A program made the position numbers and the translations under genes. The notes beneath the pieces were generated by a model, which saw only the letters and a list, made by a program, of their open reading frames with translations, searched no databases and was not told where the DNA came from. A stretch of 64,000 nucleotides of DNA from Urechis unicinctus (taxonomy: Eukaryota; Annelida; Polychaeta; Xenopneusta; Urechidae): assembly GCA_034190875.2 (NCBI GenBank), contig CM067348.1:39109188-39173187 (forward strand), written 5' to 3'. How positions within the stretch are numbered: position 1 is the stretch's first letter; each line of letters starts with the position of its first letter. Of this stretch, positions 36,501 to 47,837 are shown in pieces.

Positions 36501-37166
36501 GAGAGGCACCCGGCGCCATCAGTTTCTAGGTCGTCCACTTTACTAGGCACCCGTCCACTTTACTGAGAGACACCTGGCACCATCAGTTCCTAGGCCGACC
36601 ACTTTACTGAGAGGCACCACAATTTCAACTCTGAGACGGCAAGGTTTCTGAACTGGGATTTAGTTGAGATCACAAACTTAAGCTTGCACGGAAAATAAAG
36701 TGACCGACATTCGAATAAAATTCGATCGAGTCACAGCATCGCTTCTTACAACAACAGAGGGGAACTGGGATGATGGCCGAGTTGAGATGACTTGGAGACT
36801 TCTGTATGGAAACTGTTGAGACGGCAAGATGACGGCCATCTCGTGCACGGATACATAAAGTGAGCTCGTTATGACCGTCATGGTTACATACTAGAATAAC
36901 AGTAGTTATGGGATCATGATGACCGATCACCCAAGACCGCGCCGATTCGATCGATCAACATTGAGCCTACCTTGGACCTGATCCGAGGGCACTATTATCT
37001 CTTCTCGGCTCCCTGGGAATTCGAAGTTACCCTGGAAAACAAGATACTTCTGATCACTGCGCTCCCTGGCGGCTTGTACAGAGAGCGCATGGTAAGGTTT
37101 GCCTCCAGCTTGACTGGCGAGTTCAATAAGGCGCAGTGATTCCGGGTGGTAAGGTGGGTTGGACAT
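27460..37166 (-). CDS. HSL-family alpha/beta-hydrolase (carboxylesterase), eight exons
   Basis: Hydrolyses carboxylic esters; natural substrate unknown. Exons, 5' to 3': 37166-36971, 36116-35957, 34105-33984, 33791-33694, 32328-32228, 28050-27914, 27714-27628, 27539-27460. All have GT donors and AG acceptors and join in phase to 981 bp (326 residues), the usual length of this family. Landmarks: HGGGFVLGS oxyanion loop (exon 2), VEYRLAPEH (exon 3), GGDSAGG nucleophile (exon 4), VLIYP (exon 5), CDPLRDD catalytic Asp (exon 6), HAFY catalytic His (exon 7). No signal peptide or anchor is seen, unlike arylacetamide deacetylase, so it is probably cytosolic. The exon 2 start is the least certain: 36,089 or, with a different exon 1 donor, 36,132 also fit. 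Large introns hold repeats and a LINE. Confidence 0.88.
28083..28119. repeat. Left copy of a 37-bp target-site duplication
   Basis: ATGCTGATCGGAAAATCATT followed by GGTAACGAAAAGATTTA; repeats at 31,002-31,038 with one mismatch. It brackets the LINE. Confidence 0.85.
28120..31001 (-). mobile_element. LINE (non-LTR retrotransposon) in intron 5 of the esterase gene
   Basis: On the minus strand: an APE-type endonuclease (30,894-30,433; LSETRFWSG, LLLGDFNARVGADH), a linker (30,199-29,648), reverse transcriptase (about 29,640-29,019; FIDLTKAFDSV, NGTKQGCVMAP, intact FADD in LLFADDCALM) and a C-terminal region (28,554-28,171) ending in a zinc-finger-like segment with SRIGLDSHRRHIH, whose first Cys pair is incomplete. 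Frames are broken by several stops and shifts. Flanking 37-bp direct repeats mark the insertion. No poly(A) tail is seen at its 3' end (28,120). The clade is not assigned. It lies in the same direction as the host gene and is removed with the intron. Confidence 0.9.
31002..31038. repeat. Right copy of a 37-bp target-site duplication
   Basis: Matches 28,083-28,119 except for one A/C difference. It continues into host sequence AACTGATACAGTGC. Confidence 0.85.
31070..32215. repeat. Minisatellite with a 20-bp unit (TAACGACACCACTCCACACG type)
   Basis: About 1.15 kb of units alternating between TAACGACACCACTCCACACC and TAAAGACACCACTCCACACG, with some 16-bp deletions. It lies in intron 5 of the esterase gene, within 15 bp of exon 5. 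Open frames on the minus strand (Val/Trp/Ser/Gly/Cys-rich) are by-products. Confidence 0.95.
32530..33570. repeat. Long TC-rich microsatellite with CG interruptions
   Basis: About 1 kb of almost pure pyrimidine on the plus strand: (CT)n interrupted by CTCGCG and CTACT words at 32,770-33,250, then nearly pure (CT)n to 33,570. It fills intron 4 of the esterase gene. Confidence 0.97.
34106..35956 (-). other. Intron 2 of the esterase gene, no element recognised
   Basis: About 1.85 kb of mixed sequence without convincing coding potential. AGCCCAAAAGACCAAC near 34,375 recurs near 63,074, hinting at a short dispersed repeat. Confidence 0.5.
36206..36618. repeat. Minisatellite with a 44-bp unit
   Basis: About nine copies of a unit containing CATCAGTTCCTAGGCCGACC and ACTTTACTGAGAGGCACC, with one shortened copy near 36,545. 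It lies in intron 1 of the esterase gene, about 90 bp upstream of the predicted exon 2 acceptor in gene orientation. Confidence 0.95.
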
Positions 37167-38107
37167 GACGACTCACCTCGACGAGAAGCTTCTCTTGAGA
37201 GCACGATCAGAATAATGAGTGAGTGAGTGTACCTGACACGCCCCGACCAGTCCACAGTCCGCCAGGCTGTTGACAGATTAAGCTCATCAACTCATAATCT
37301 ATTTAATTCAGGATGGCACTTCCGAGAACAACAAACGGAACACAATATATTCCTGCGTTAACGAAGACCCAATATTTAAGCCAAGAACACGCGACTCTCT
37401 ATCCTACGAGAATATGCCATACATAATGTAGATTATTTTAAGAAAGTGGTGTTTTTCACGTTATACATCCAGAAATGCGCATGTACGGTGTTTGCAGGAA
37501 TTTGGGAAAGGGTGGGGAGTTAACTGGGGCTGGCTAGCAGACGCGCTTATCGGGTTATTTTTGGAAAATATACCGTTGACTCAAATTGTACTGTGCATTG
37601 TGCACCATATATTGTGCCTGATGGCTTCCGCGGTGCACCAGAACTGTTATATTTTGAGAGTAACCCCTCCAGCTAGGACTTCGGAGCGGATGAGCTTTGA
37701 CACCGACAAATTTTCGTGAACGGTGCTGTTTCGCGGACCGTTATTTACCGGTGTGGGGCATAAGCTGCGGATCATGAGTAGTTCCTCGTTGAAGAAATTT
37801 GTCGAAATCGGGAGGAAAATAGTATGCGTGGGTCGGAACTACAGGTAGGTTGATAGACAATCCCTCCTCTTGCGACCATACTGGCGCTCTGTCACAGAAC
37901 TGGAAAGAAAACGCTCGATAAGCTGATAAGTCGCCCTGTATATAAATACACAGTTTCTTGGATATACATGCCGAAACCCTGGCCTTGGTGAAGATTGAAT
38001 CAAAGGTTATTCGTAAAATCAGGTATAAGCAGATATACTTCCATTGCGAGCCCGCCGCTGCGTCTGCCGGCGACCTTCTCTTCAGCATATTGAGATATAG
38101 TGACCAT

Positions 38108-38234
38108 CCTCGATATATCCACAGGGATTTGCATTGGCCTGACGGCCGCTATCTTCTATGTATACATAAACCCCTGTGGATATATCGAGGATAGCGGCCG
38201 GCAGGCCAATGCAAATCCCTGTGGATATATCGAC
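38108..38234. repeat. Foldback with arms of about 46 bp
   Basis: Left arm 38,108-38,153 and right arm 38,189-38,234 are near-perfect reverse complements around GATATATCCACAGGGATTTG. The loop holds a third partial copy, CCCTGTGGATATATCGA. It lies between the divergent esterase and FAHD1 genes, 220 bp before the FAHD1 start codon. The remaining 37,167-38,107 and 38,235-38,457 show no gene. Confidence 0.85.
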
Positions 38235-38457
38235 CCAGTGACATACACTAAATACCAGGTGCCTGGTCTCCCATTGCACATTATGGATAGCCATTGAATT
38301 CTGCCGGGTTTTTACATCATAACGTGTGTTTTCCTGCTTGCGCGCGATAGTATTGAACATCCTCATGTGCATCACCTCAAGAGTGAGATCAGCGAGGAAA
38401 GGTGGCGACCTTTGCAGTCGTACACGGTACTATCAGACTGCTCAGTTCGTGTCAAAA

Positions 38458-39682
38458 ATGTCCCGACAACTCTCAAAATTCATTTCATATGGCAAGAAAA
38501 TTGTCTGCTTTGCAAGGACCTATAGGTCTGTTTGATTTACAATTTATTATGTTTTAAATATTAGTTGTCTTATTTATTGTGTTGAGTCGACTGATCACAA
38601 AAAATGCCCGTCAACTTAAGAGTTTACTGAGCGATAATGAGAGTTATCCCACAATATTTCCGTAGAAGTTCAGTCCATAATCGTCCTTTCGCCATCCTCC
38701 TTGCGATAGATCGTATGGAAGCCGAAAGGACACGGGTGTCAGATATTTGTGATAATGACTTGGAGAGTTAAAGAAAGCAATTCCTGGAATGTTTCCTCTT
38801 CCCTTTATGATAGTGATGCAATCATAACGTGCTATGAGAATGGCAGTTTGTGCACAATATTCAGCGACAACACTTGTCAAATCTCGACAAAATCCACCAT
38901 AGGTGATGTGGATATTTATCATAAATGTTATAATTCCTTGTCAGAGTAGTTAGAATGCATGACTCAGAGACTCTCGCATTATGGTATAAGGTGATGTGTT
39001 GGTGGTGGTGTAGAGAGCATGCTAAGGAGATGGGTGCCCCTGTCCCCAGTGAGCCTCTCATCTTCCTCAAACCGACCACATCCTACCTGCTTCAGGGTCA
39101 CCCAATTGAGGTAAGCCAAAGTGAATACTCTCTCTTTTTGTCATGTATTTGAAATAAGCAGGCGTATTACTTGCTAGTGTGTGTTTGTGCATGAAGTTAC
39201 CTCCAAACTGTGAAGTGGACCATGAAGTTGAGTTAGGCATTGTCATTGGAACAGGTGGTAAAGACATCAGCGAATCAAATGCCATGTCTCATATCGGAGG
39301 TTATGTTCTTGCTTTGGATATGACGAACCGCACACGTCAGGGTGCAGCCAAGACGTCGGGATCGCCCTGGTCCATAGCGAAAGGCTTTGATACATCATGC
39401 CCTGTCAGTGACTTCCTGCCGAAGGAATCCGTTTCAGATCCTCAAGATGTGTCCATCTGGCTGAAGGTGAACGATGCTGTGAGGCAAAATGGCAATACGA
39501 GAGACATGATCTTCTCCATCCCCTTCCTCATCAGTTACATCAGCAGCCACTTCACACTGGAGGAAGGAGACCTGCTGCTCACTGGCACCCCACAAGGAGT
39601 AGGGCCTGTTGTCCCCGGCGATATCATCGAGTGTGGCCTTGGTGACATCGTCTCCATGAAGTTTGATGTCAAATCCAAGTAG
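38458..39682 (+). CDS. FAHD1: Acylpyruvase / oxaloacetate decarboxylase FAHD1, three exons
   Basis: Fumarylacetoacetate-hydrolase-fold enzyme; family members cleave acylpyruvates and decarboxylate oxaloacetate, mainly in mitochondria. Exons 38458-38525, 39014-39110 and 39197-39682 join in phase to 651 bp (216 residues), close to the vertebrate length. Seen: GKKIVCFARTY then REHAKEMGAP (lid His and Glu), IFLKPTTSY, DHEVELGIV with the E-x-E metal ligands, LALDMT with the third acidic ligand, KGFDTSCPVS, MIFSIPFLISYIS and LLTGTPQGVGPV. The exon 3 acceptor follows TGCATGAAG; no nearby AG would give a better join. It is divergent from the esterase gene. Confidence 0.94.
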
Positions 39683-39787
39683 AGTCAGTGAGACAGACTG
39701 AATGGAGTGTTCATCTGAATGTGCTGTTAGATACGGCTCAATGTCATATGAGGTGTTTGTTTGCCTTTCAATGTGATTGACATCAGT

Positions 39788-39793
39788 AATAAA
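39788..39793 (+). terminator. FAHD1: Poly(A) signal of FAHD1
   Basis: AATAAA 106 bp after the FAHD1 stop codon at 39,680-39,682. Confidence 0.7.
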
Positions 39794-40270
39794 GCATAAG
39801 GCTCTCTGACTACGTTGTATCGTGGTCCGTCTGTGTCTTATGACTGGCATCTTTACTAGGTGAAATTCCCTGTTACATATAGTGATCTCAACACATTTTG
39901 AAATAAGACCAAGGACTAGATTACTCTTTGTAATTTATGAGGTATCGATGCCCTTAGCTACCTCAACATATGATGGGGTGCACAGAAAAAGCATATCAGA
40001 ACACAATGCTTATGTCAGCTGATATCAGATTGATGTCATAATGAAGAAAGCTGATATTGCAAAAAAGGATAATGTTGGCATGAAGAAAGCAGTCAGCTTG
40101 TAATAAGTTGATATTGGAATAAAGAAACATCCTGTCCAATTAAGAGCGATGATATAAGTATTCAGAAACCCATTCTCAATAGGTAGATATTATATGCTTG
40201 GATGTAAGGTGATAATTTTGCTATATGGGATGTTGAAACATGGCAAGCATTTGTTGGGGAGAACTTATTT

Positions 40271-40675
40271 GTGGAAGGAGGAGTGTCATGGTGTGTGGTT
40301 GGAGGGGTGTAATGGTGTGTGGTTGGAGGGGTGTCATGGTGTGTGGTTGGAGGGGTGTCATGGTGTGTGGTTGGAGGAGTGTCATGGTGTGGTTGGAGGG
40401 GTGTCATGGTGTGTGGTTGGAGGGGTGTCATGGTGTGTGGTTTGAGGGGTGTCATGGTGGGTGGTTAGAGGGTCGTAATGGTGTGTGGTTGGAGGGGTGT
40501 CATGGTGTGTGGTTTGAGCGTCGTAATGGTGTGTGGTTGGAGGGGTGTCATGGTGTGTGGTTTGAGGGTCGTAATGGTGTGTGGTTGGAGGGGTGTCATG
40601 GTGTGTGGTTGGAGGAGTGTCATGGTGTGTGGTTGGAGGGGTGTCATGGTGTGTGGTTGGAGGGGTGTCATGGAA
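40271..40675. repeat. Minisatellite with a 24-bp unit (GGTGTGTGGTTGGAGGGGTG type)
   Basis: About 17 units, strongly G-rich on the plus strand, about 480 bp beyond the FAHD1 poly(A) signal. Variants carry GGTCGTAAT instead of GGTGTCAT. The repeat is open in several frames on both strands, but the products are pure repeats. The stretch 39,794-40,270 is unremarkable. Confidence 0.95.
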
Positions 40676-41984
40676 CGTCCCTATCAAAAATGTTATTAAT
40701 ATGCTTGGTCACGGGCTGTTTCATCTAGCTCAAACAAGGCCCAATAATGTATCACCATGTAATCTCAGTCTGTTTTGACTTGGAATGGCGGGGGAAAAAC
40801 AGTGATGCGGGTTTATGTGGACATTTTGTAAGTATTCTCTGACCACGTGAGCACCCATGTTCCACCCACGACTGACACAGGTTCTTCATGTAACTACCGC
40901 CCAATAGTAATGCCCGAGAAAAACAATACTGATCAATGACACACATCAACGGAGGATTCCAAGCTTAATGGCCGGTTTTGATCATCCTCTTGTAAATGCT
41001 GGCTCAGGAATTGTGCTTAATCGCTTCGTTGTAGAAATGATTTACTGGAAGAAAATGACATAGGTTTTCTGGCACTCATCTGTAACAAGATGATGTTAAT
41101 TGGGTGCAATGATACAAGTTTTTTTAAGACAGGAATTCTTTTGTGTATTTATTAACACACAAAAGTATATGTATATATAAATATATTGTATATATATATA
41201 CAAATATACATAAATGTATAAAAATATATATATGTATTGTATCTTAACAGAAACATATCCTTGCACCAAAGATCTTGTTATAGCAAGATCTTTGCTTACA
41301 CTTCCCAAATTTATTGGTCCTTATTGATTCACATTGCACTGTGAGGCGTTGAAGCCGAGGCCAACACCAGCCAGGAGGCTACAAGGAGGAGTCAATACAA
41401 GCAACACCATCAGTCTTTTTATTTCATCTTCTGTGAAAATTAGCAAAAATATATGGAGTTGGACCAGCCGGTAATCATCATGGCATACAAGCAGAATTGA
41501 TCTGCCTGCTGCAGAAAGACAACATCAATGTGTCGCCAAAACACAGCGCAGCATCAGGACAAATCACCACAAAATGTATATTTGACAGGGCACACCCACA
41601 GTGATTGTTAACTGTGTTTTTACTAACTGTACAAATATAGAATTCTAATGATGCTTGCTCATCAGTCTAGGAAATCTGGTTAAATTTAATGCAAACATAT
41701 AAAATAGACTGCTTATATGTTGTAGAGAAGTTTTCCCTGTTTTCTAATTCCAGTAAAAAAAATTTGATCAGAGAGTGAGCTTTATATGTGAAATAGATCT
41801 CTCACTGTCAAAAAGACATGTCAGTGGAACCTGACAGCTGATTGGATATAAGCACCACTCATCCACACCATCAATAACAAATGCATATTTGGTAACACCC
41901 CATTGCTGACAAAAAAGTCAAACACAGCAGAAACATAAGCATATCAAACTGAACATCTCATGCTCTTCAACATAGCAACCTTAT

Positions 41985-42024
<40 letters not shown>

Positions 42025-43368
42025 AATATATTTATATATATATATATACATATATACACATGCATATGTATATATACACAAATATATATTCATACATTAT
42101 ATATATACATCACCTTGAGATGAGGACATCAAATCACAACTCGTATCAGAGATTTGGTGAGGCAGCTGTTATACAAGGAGAACTTGCAAACGTGGCCTTG
42201 AAAGCAGACAAGGGTTCACAAGCTTGTCCAAATGTCCACCACTCAAAAGGACAAGAGCAGAAACATTAATCACTATTACAATACCCACCTTACTTGAACA
42301 ATTGCAAACCTCAAAATCAACATAAATAATGTCATGTAAATTTATGCATACGGATGCTATCACCTTAAATTAATTTGTTTTCTATCATCTGGAGATAGAG
42401 TGGGGCTTTACGATATAAACCAATAAGTGTCGAGTCTGTGGGGTGGGAATTTACTTTTTTCATCCTACCTGCATCTGCATATGTCACAACCAGGAGAATC
42501 AAGCACATTTCTCTCCATCAACCTGTGTTGCTGCAAACCTTAGTTGATGGCATGGAAACAGTTTGAGAGAATACTAAAGGATGGCATTAAATAACAGAAC
42601 TGCCATCAGATACCCCTAAGCATCCCCAACCAAGAGCAGAATGGACATATGAAATTTGGAATTACATACCAAATGCATTCAAGATACCCATTCCCACTGC
42701 AGTTACCACAATGGTCACCCGTTCCCACTGTATTGGTCATAATGCTCACCCATTCCCACTGCATTGGTCATAATGCTCACCCATGCCCATAGCAGTGATC
42801 ATGATACTTGCCCTTATCTGCAAACCAGAAAGCTACTAATTGTGAAGCCTGAATCCACCACTTTGTCATTAGTTTCTATATTCGGACAACTCACCTGGGC
42901 CCTGATCAAAACACAAATACCATTAATACAACGACCTCACCACCCATTATCAGAGCACATTACAATCTTGCAGGAAAGCACATTTTTCTGTGAATGTCAC
43001 TTTCAATGGCAGCCAATGCTTTTCCACCAAAACAGATGCTATAGAGAACCAGTCTCCAGGGCGCTATATGGAGACATAACACTCAGGTCATCGACAAAAA
43101 ACAGCGTCCGATTCTCACAACCCAATTATAATTGACAAAATATACATTGCATATAATTTGCAATGATTGGGTACTGTAGCAATCCAGTCGCACAGGGCAC
43201 TTCAGCTCATTCCACACTCAACATACCATATCCTCATGGCATTCACATATATAAAAACATACCATGTTGGAATACAGACATAGAGTACATGTTCTTTTGG
43301 GGTGAGCACACCCATGTAGCATTAGTGAGGGATGGTCTACCAACTAGTACAGGTCACAGCAATACAAC
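40676..43368. other. Intergenic DNA with small AT repeats, no gene seen
   Basis: Contains TA-rich tracts at 41,160-41,240 and 41,990-42,110, and about three units of roughly 33 bp (AATGCTCACCCATTCCCACT) at 42,700-42,785. AATAAA occurs on the minus strand at 41,310-41,315 and 41,418-41,423; either could end the LRR-gene transcript, implying a 3' UTR near 2 kb. Confidence 0.5.
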
Positions 43369-45102
43369 TCAATCTTGTTGGGCACTGGTCAAATTCTCAC
43401 CCTCCTTGGGCTCCTCTATGTCATCAGAGAAGCGCACTTGTCTCAACTTGCGACCGGGTTTGCGTTTGGGAGTTGGGTAGTCTTCCATGTGCATGTGCAT
43501 ACGGCTGGTGATTCCCTGTCTACTGGGAGACATGGCACGTGACGAGCAGCTGGCTGCCGATCCGTTGCTCACCAAACGGTCCCTTGATGCTCGACAGTTA
43601 TTGTGGTAAACCTGGTAGTCCATTGTCTCTGGTGGCGACTCGAACATGGCTGTCCGATATTTGAAGAAGAGAATACCACCAATCAAGAGTAAAATACAAG
43701 CAGTACTGGCAAAAATACCAATCATTATGCTGTCCTCAAATTGGCCACGAGGGGGAGCTTGCTCCACTTTTCCACACACAAACTTGTTGTCTGGTACATC
43801 TAATACTGAAGACTCAGAAAGTGATGGAGGCTCACTACAAGTCACATGACTGTGAATGTAGTCATGACTACTATTACCATGGATACTGAATAGGGCCTCC
43901 TTTATCCATAACAAGTTGCAATCACACAGCCAGGGATTGAAACGAAGATCAAGTTTGTGTAAATTGCCCCAATCCAGGAGATTAATATTTAATGATTTCA
44001 AGGCATTGGCATGAAAATCTACCTCTTGAATAGAATTACTTCCAATAAACGCATCCTTTTCTATCTCTCTCAGCTTATAATTAGAGTGCATTTCCACAAC
44101 ATGTAGGTCTCTGAGCTCAGAAAAAGAGAATTTGCGGATAATCTCAAGTGAGGGCATTGAGTTGAGGTGCACCTTGTTGAGGCGCACCAAGTCACTCGCT
44201 CGGAAAGCATCAGGGTCAATGACAGAAATGGGATTCTGACTGAGAAACACCTCTTGCAGGTGTCGTAGCAAGGTGAAGATTAAAGAAGGCACTTGGGTGA
44301 GGCGATTGTTCTGAAGATCAATGATCTCCAGCTGAGGTACAAAGGAGACATGGTTGTTGTGGAAGGCAGAAGCGGGTAAGTCACTCAGGCGGTTGCTGGC
44401 CAGAATGAGGTGTCTCAGGTCAGACAGGGCTTTGAACGCGTCTTGTGGGAGGGATTTGAGGTTGTTGGTATGGAGCGATAGGAAGTTGAGGTTGGGAAAC
44501 TGGCTGAGGGCATTGACTGGCAGCACAGAAAACTGGTTGTTGGCCAGCACCAGCCTCCGTAGACCCGCAAGTCCTGTGAAGGTAGCCGCCAAGACATCCA
44601 TGAGCTCATTAGCAGACAGGTCTAACTCCTCAAGTGACACGAGGTCATTGAAGACACCATCAGGCAGCTGATTAATGTTATTGTTGCTAAGGTCAAGTTT
44701 AACGAGCGAGGCCAGACCTGCAAATGTGTCGTTGCGCACGACACTCAGCCTGTTGTTGTGCAGGTTGAGGTACTTGAGCCTGGGAAGAGCATCCAACACA
44801 TGACCATCAATATTCAACAGCTGATTGTCGCTGAGGTCCAACAACTCCAGGTTGGAATAAGACACAATCTCTGAGATGATTGAGAAGATGTGGTTGCCAC
44901 TGAGGTCCAGTTGCAGCAGCCCTGGAGGGTCAGGTAAATCCCATGGGATCTGCTCCAGCTCTCCTTCAGGGCACTTGACGAGGTGATGCTGGAGATCGCA
45001 CACACATTTGGAGGGACACGCACACTGACATGCACACATGAGAGATGACAGGGTACATACCAGCAGCAAACAGCCAAAATGATAGAGCAAAGACATTGCC
45101 AT
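43369..45102 (-). CDS. Leucine-rich-repeat type I transmembrane protein
   Basis: A 577-residue single-exon coding region. Signal peptide about 1-23; LRRNT cap with CPSKCVCDLQHHLVKC (about 30-45); about 13 leucine-rich repeats (about 58-386) of the LxxLxLxxN type; LRRCT cap from NPWLCDC (389) to the Cys near 443; transmembrane helix about 459-482; a basic 95-residue cytoplasmic tail with RQVRF at 554-558. The layout is that of cell-surface adhesion or receptor proteins (LRRTM, TPBG and chaoptin-like); no specific orthologue is claimed. The frame is open upstream to 45,225, but an acceptor (CTGTGTGTCACAG) at 45,129 and the signal peptide favour the ATG at 45,102, with a 5' UTR intron. Confidence 0.92.
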   Translation of the reverse strand: MAMSLLYHFGCLLLVCTLSSLMCACQCACPSKCVCDLQHHLVKCPEGELEQIPWDLPDPPGLLQLDLSGNHIFSIISEIVSYSNLELLDLSDNQLLNIDGHVLDALPRLKYLNLHNNRLSVVRNDTFAGLASLVKLDLSNNNINQLPDGVFNDLVSLEELDLSANELMDVLAATFTGLAGLRRLVLANNQFSVLPVNALSQFPNLNFLSLHTNNLKSLPQDAFKALSDLRHLILASNRLSDLPASAFHNNHVSFVPQLEIIDLQNNRLTQVPSLIFTLLRHLQEVFLSQNPISVIDPDAFRASDLVRLNKVHLNSMPSLEIIRKFSFSELRDLHVVEMHSNYKLREIEKDAFIGSNSIQEVDFHANALKSLNINLLDWGNLHKLDLRFNPWLCDCNLLWIKEALFSIHGNSSHDYIHSHVTCSEPPSLSESSVLDVPDNKFVCGKVEQAPPRGQFEDSIMIGIFASTACILLLIGGILFFKYRTAMFESPPETMDYQVYHNNCRASRDRLVSNGSAASCSSRAMSPSRQGITSRMHMHMEDYPTPKRKPGRKLRQVRFSDDIEEPKEGENLTSAQQD

Positions 45103-45131
45103 GATGAAGGGGTTCCCTCGACCGAAGCCTG

Positions 45132-47225
45132 TGACACACAGAGAAGAATCATTACACAGATGAACAGATGTATGGATAAACAGCCTTGCATGTGTGGGGT
45201 GGGGCAGGGGATGAGAGCAGACCAATTATCAATAGGTACCCCAATACAGGAGAAGATAATTAAACTGCACAGCATCCTGTCCTTACTGATAATGTTCAAC
45301 ATGGCCGACCTATTCTGACTACATCAGATACAAGATGCACCCAAGCAATTGTGCACTGATCACAACAAACCAGATCGAGCATGGAAAAAAGCAGCAGGAT
45401 GATGAATCCTAAAGGCCACAGTACGATTACTATGTCACAAAGCACTGGCAGAAAGGCGGAAGTCCTGGACCCTTTTTTACTTTGGTTCTTTGAAGCCGTT
45501 AATGCCATGTTCCTGACACCGTAGTGATTTCAGGCTATGGTAAATTGGCCTACATCATATATTAACAATAAATTTCAATAGATGGATCATGAAATGAATG
45601 CAAGGTGTGGAGTAATAATGTATTGCCAGACCCAAACCCAAGCATCTAATGTCAACCTGATCCATCACCATCCTGGTAGAGTTCCATATAGGCCCAAGCC
45701 TCGCTGCGCCGTGGAGACCAGGGTTTCATTGATCCACCGTTGGGGTTATACCACTGGTGTTAGCTATAATCAATGGGTGATGTATGCAAGTTTGGAGAGG
45801 GGAGGGTAGAGGTAAATGGGCAGTAGGGTCAGTAACCAGCATAAATCCTTGCCGGGGCAGCGGAGGCGGTGAACAGTGACTACAAAAGCGTTCTGTTATT
45901 GTGACATAATTCCCGGTCGGACGATGACATACTTATATACCGTCCCGCGCCTTGTAATGCCCGCAAATGGGTAATGTGTTTTGAAAGCCACGGGAGATAA
46001 ATGTATCTAGAAAACAACATATATCAAGAACCTGTGAAAAAATATGCAGTAACGGACCAAAAGCTTTCCCTGTATTCATGCGGTTCTTTAATAAATGCCA
46101 TTTATTGAATACCCACCATGGTATTCAAACGGTCATCTGGTACTACGCTTTCGCACAGCTACTAACGCCTCGTTGTAAAGATAATGTGCTCAGCGAAGAT
46201 GGCACCACGATTGCAAACGTAATGGTAGTCAGTGTCAGCTGAATACATCACTCGTGATTATAGGTGCAAATTGTTCATTACCATCAAAACATGCGACGAA
46301 ACCACATAACACGCCAGGTGTTATATGTTCAAGATATCTGATTAGAACTGTGGATTTGGGCATTGCATTGGGATCGAACATCGCAGGAGGCCTACTTAGA
46401 CGTCCTGTAGGTCTATGATCACCTCTGCTCTATCTGCACTGTGGTAAACGACACCCGAGAACAGGTCACACACCCCAAACCTCTATGTAAGGTCATTCCA
46501 CCAACTGCAAGGTCGTCCAATCAATAATAAAGACATTCAACCGACAGTATGATAGTCCTACGAACTGTTAAAGGTTATTCCTACAAACTTCAAGGTCATT
46601 GCATCTTCTACTTTAAGGCCCCAACCCATCGTCACACCACTGTCGTCATCGCAACCACAACTGTTATCCAGGTCGCTCGTGAAGGTCATCCACACTCCAA
46701 GTTCATCCCAGTCGCTGTGAAGGTCATCGCAACCACTCCAAGTTGGCCACAGCAAGCAGTACAACTACAGTCAGACACTACCAGCTAGTCAACAGACGAA
46801 GAGCCAATGTTGGCGTCTGGTCGCTTGTTAGGTTATAATATGTTTACCACCAGCAAATAAAACAAGTTAAAAAGTCACTTTCATGGTACAGAGCTGCCGT
46901 GGTCTTAGTCGCACACTCGCGTTCCTCTGTTTGCTTGATTCCTGATCCACTTTGCTTCACAACTACATGGGCCGGCATGGCCGCGTCCGTCTCCGAGGCT
47001 TAGTCGCGGCACTTTCTCGGCATCAATGGAGGGTTTGGGCTCATTGTCCGTTAGATATAAACATGTTTACCTGCTAACACCCACTTGTCCTCTATCCAGG
47101 CTGAGGTTGGGTGCAAGATGACGAAGTCTACACACCTACACATCCCAGTGGCCAGCACGCCAGTGACAGATAACAACATTGGTTCGCGCTTTGGTCCGGC
47201 GTGACTGATTAATTATGTCTCGGAC
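45132..47225. other. Intergenic DNA, no gene recognised
   Basis: About 2.1 kb. Imperfect AAGGTCAT(C/T)C words recur at 46,485-46,740. It probably includes the promoter and a non-coding first exon of the LRR gene, which I cannot place. Confidence 0.4.
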
Positions 47226-47239
47226 GATAAGTTAAATGT

Positions 47240-47345
47240 CGATGTTACCGATCCGTTGTCTCAATCGGCTAACTGGTTAATGGTATCGCACTAGACCTTC
47301 GTTCCAGCGGCGATTAATTCGGGTTTGTGCCAAGTAGGCTCTGGC
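47240..47345 (+). mobile_element. Possible SINE head with an A-box-like motif
   Basis: CGGCTAACTGGTTAATGG near 47,266 resembles a tRNA A box and ATTCGGGTTTGTGCC near 47,318 a weak B box. The body is not defined and the call is tentative. The stretch 47,346-47,830 holds nothing recognised. Confidence 0.25.
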
Positions 47346-47837
47346 ACTTGACGAGACCCGTCAAAGCATCACAATCATCCTAATCACAGTCGCCATATCA
47401 CAACGCTGTTGAAAGTGACGTTAATTTCAACTAATGCATCTACAATGCCTGCTATTGGTTAAGGCGGAGGAGATGAGTTCTTAAAACAAATGCTAACAAG
47501 TTGGATATGGCGTTTCGGCAGCTTGTGCGATTTCCACATCACCAGGAGCTACTCAATCAATATAAACCTCAGCAGGACACACGGGGAAAAAAACAACCCA
47601 AAACAGCTGATCGCTAGAGGGCACCCCATACGGAACGAACTCACGTATAGAAACACACACGTGGGCCGTGAAATAGTTCTAGCCGAAATAACATAAATCC
47701 CCCACACTCCATGGCCAGGTGGGTGTGGTATTCTCACCGCACACTGACGTCAACTCGTCTACTTCTCAACCTATAATAGTCTAATCATGTTGCCATGGTT
47801 CCCAGACACAAATACAAGGTGGTATAGAACTGATTAC

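Noticed and set aside
40162..40728. Repeat-rich frames on both strands after FAHD1
   Set aside because: By-product of the 24-bp minisatellite; both strands and several frames are open at once.
42060..42269. 69-codon plus-strand frame after a TA tract
   Set aside because: Begins in microsatellite sequence and shows no domain or splice support.
44354..44671. 105-codon plus-strand frame inside the LRR gene
   Set aside because: Antisense shadow of the leucine-rich repeats.
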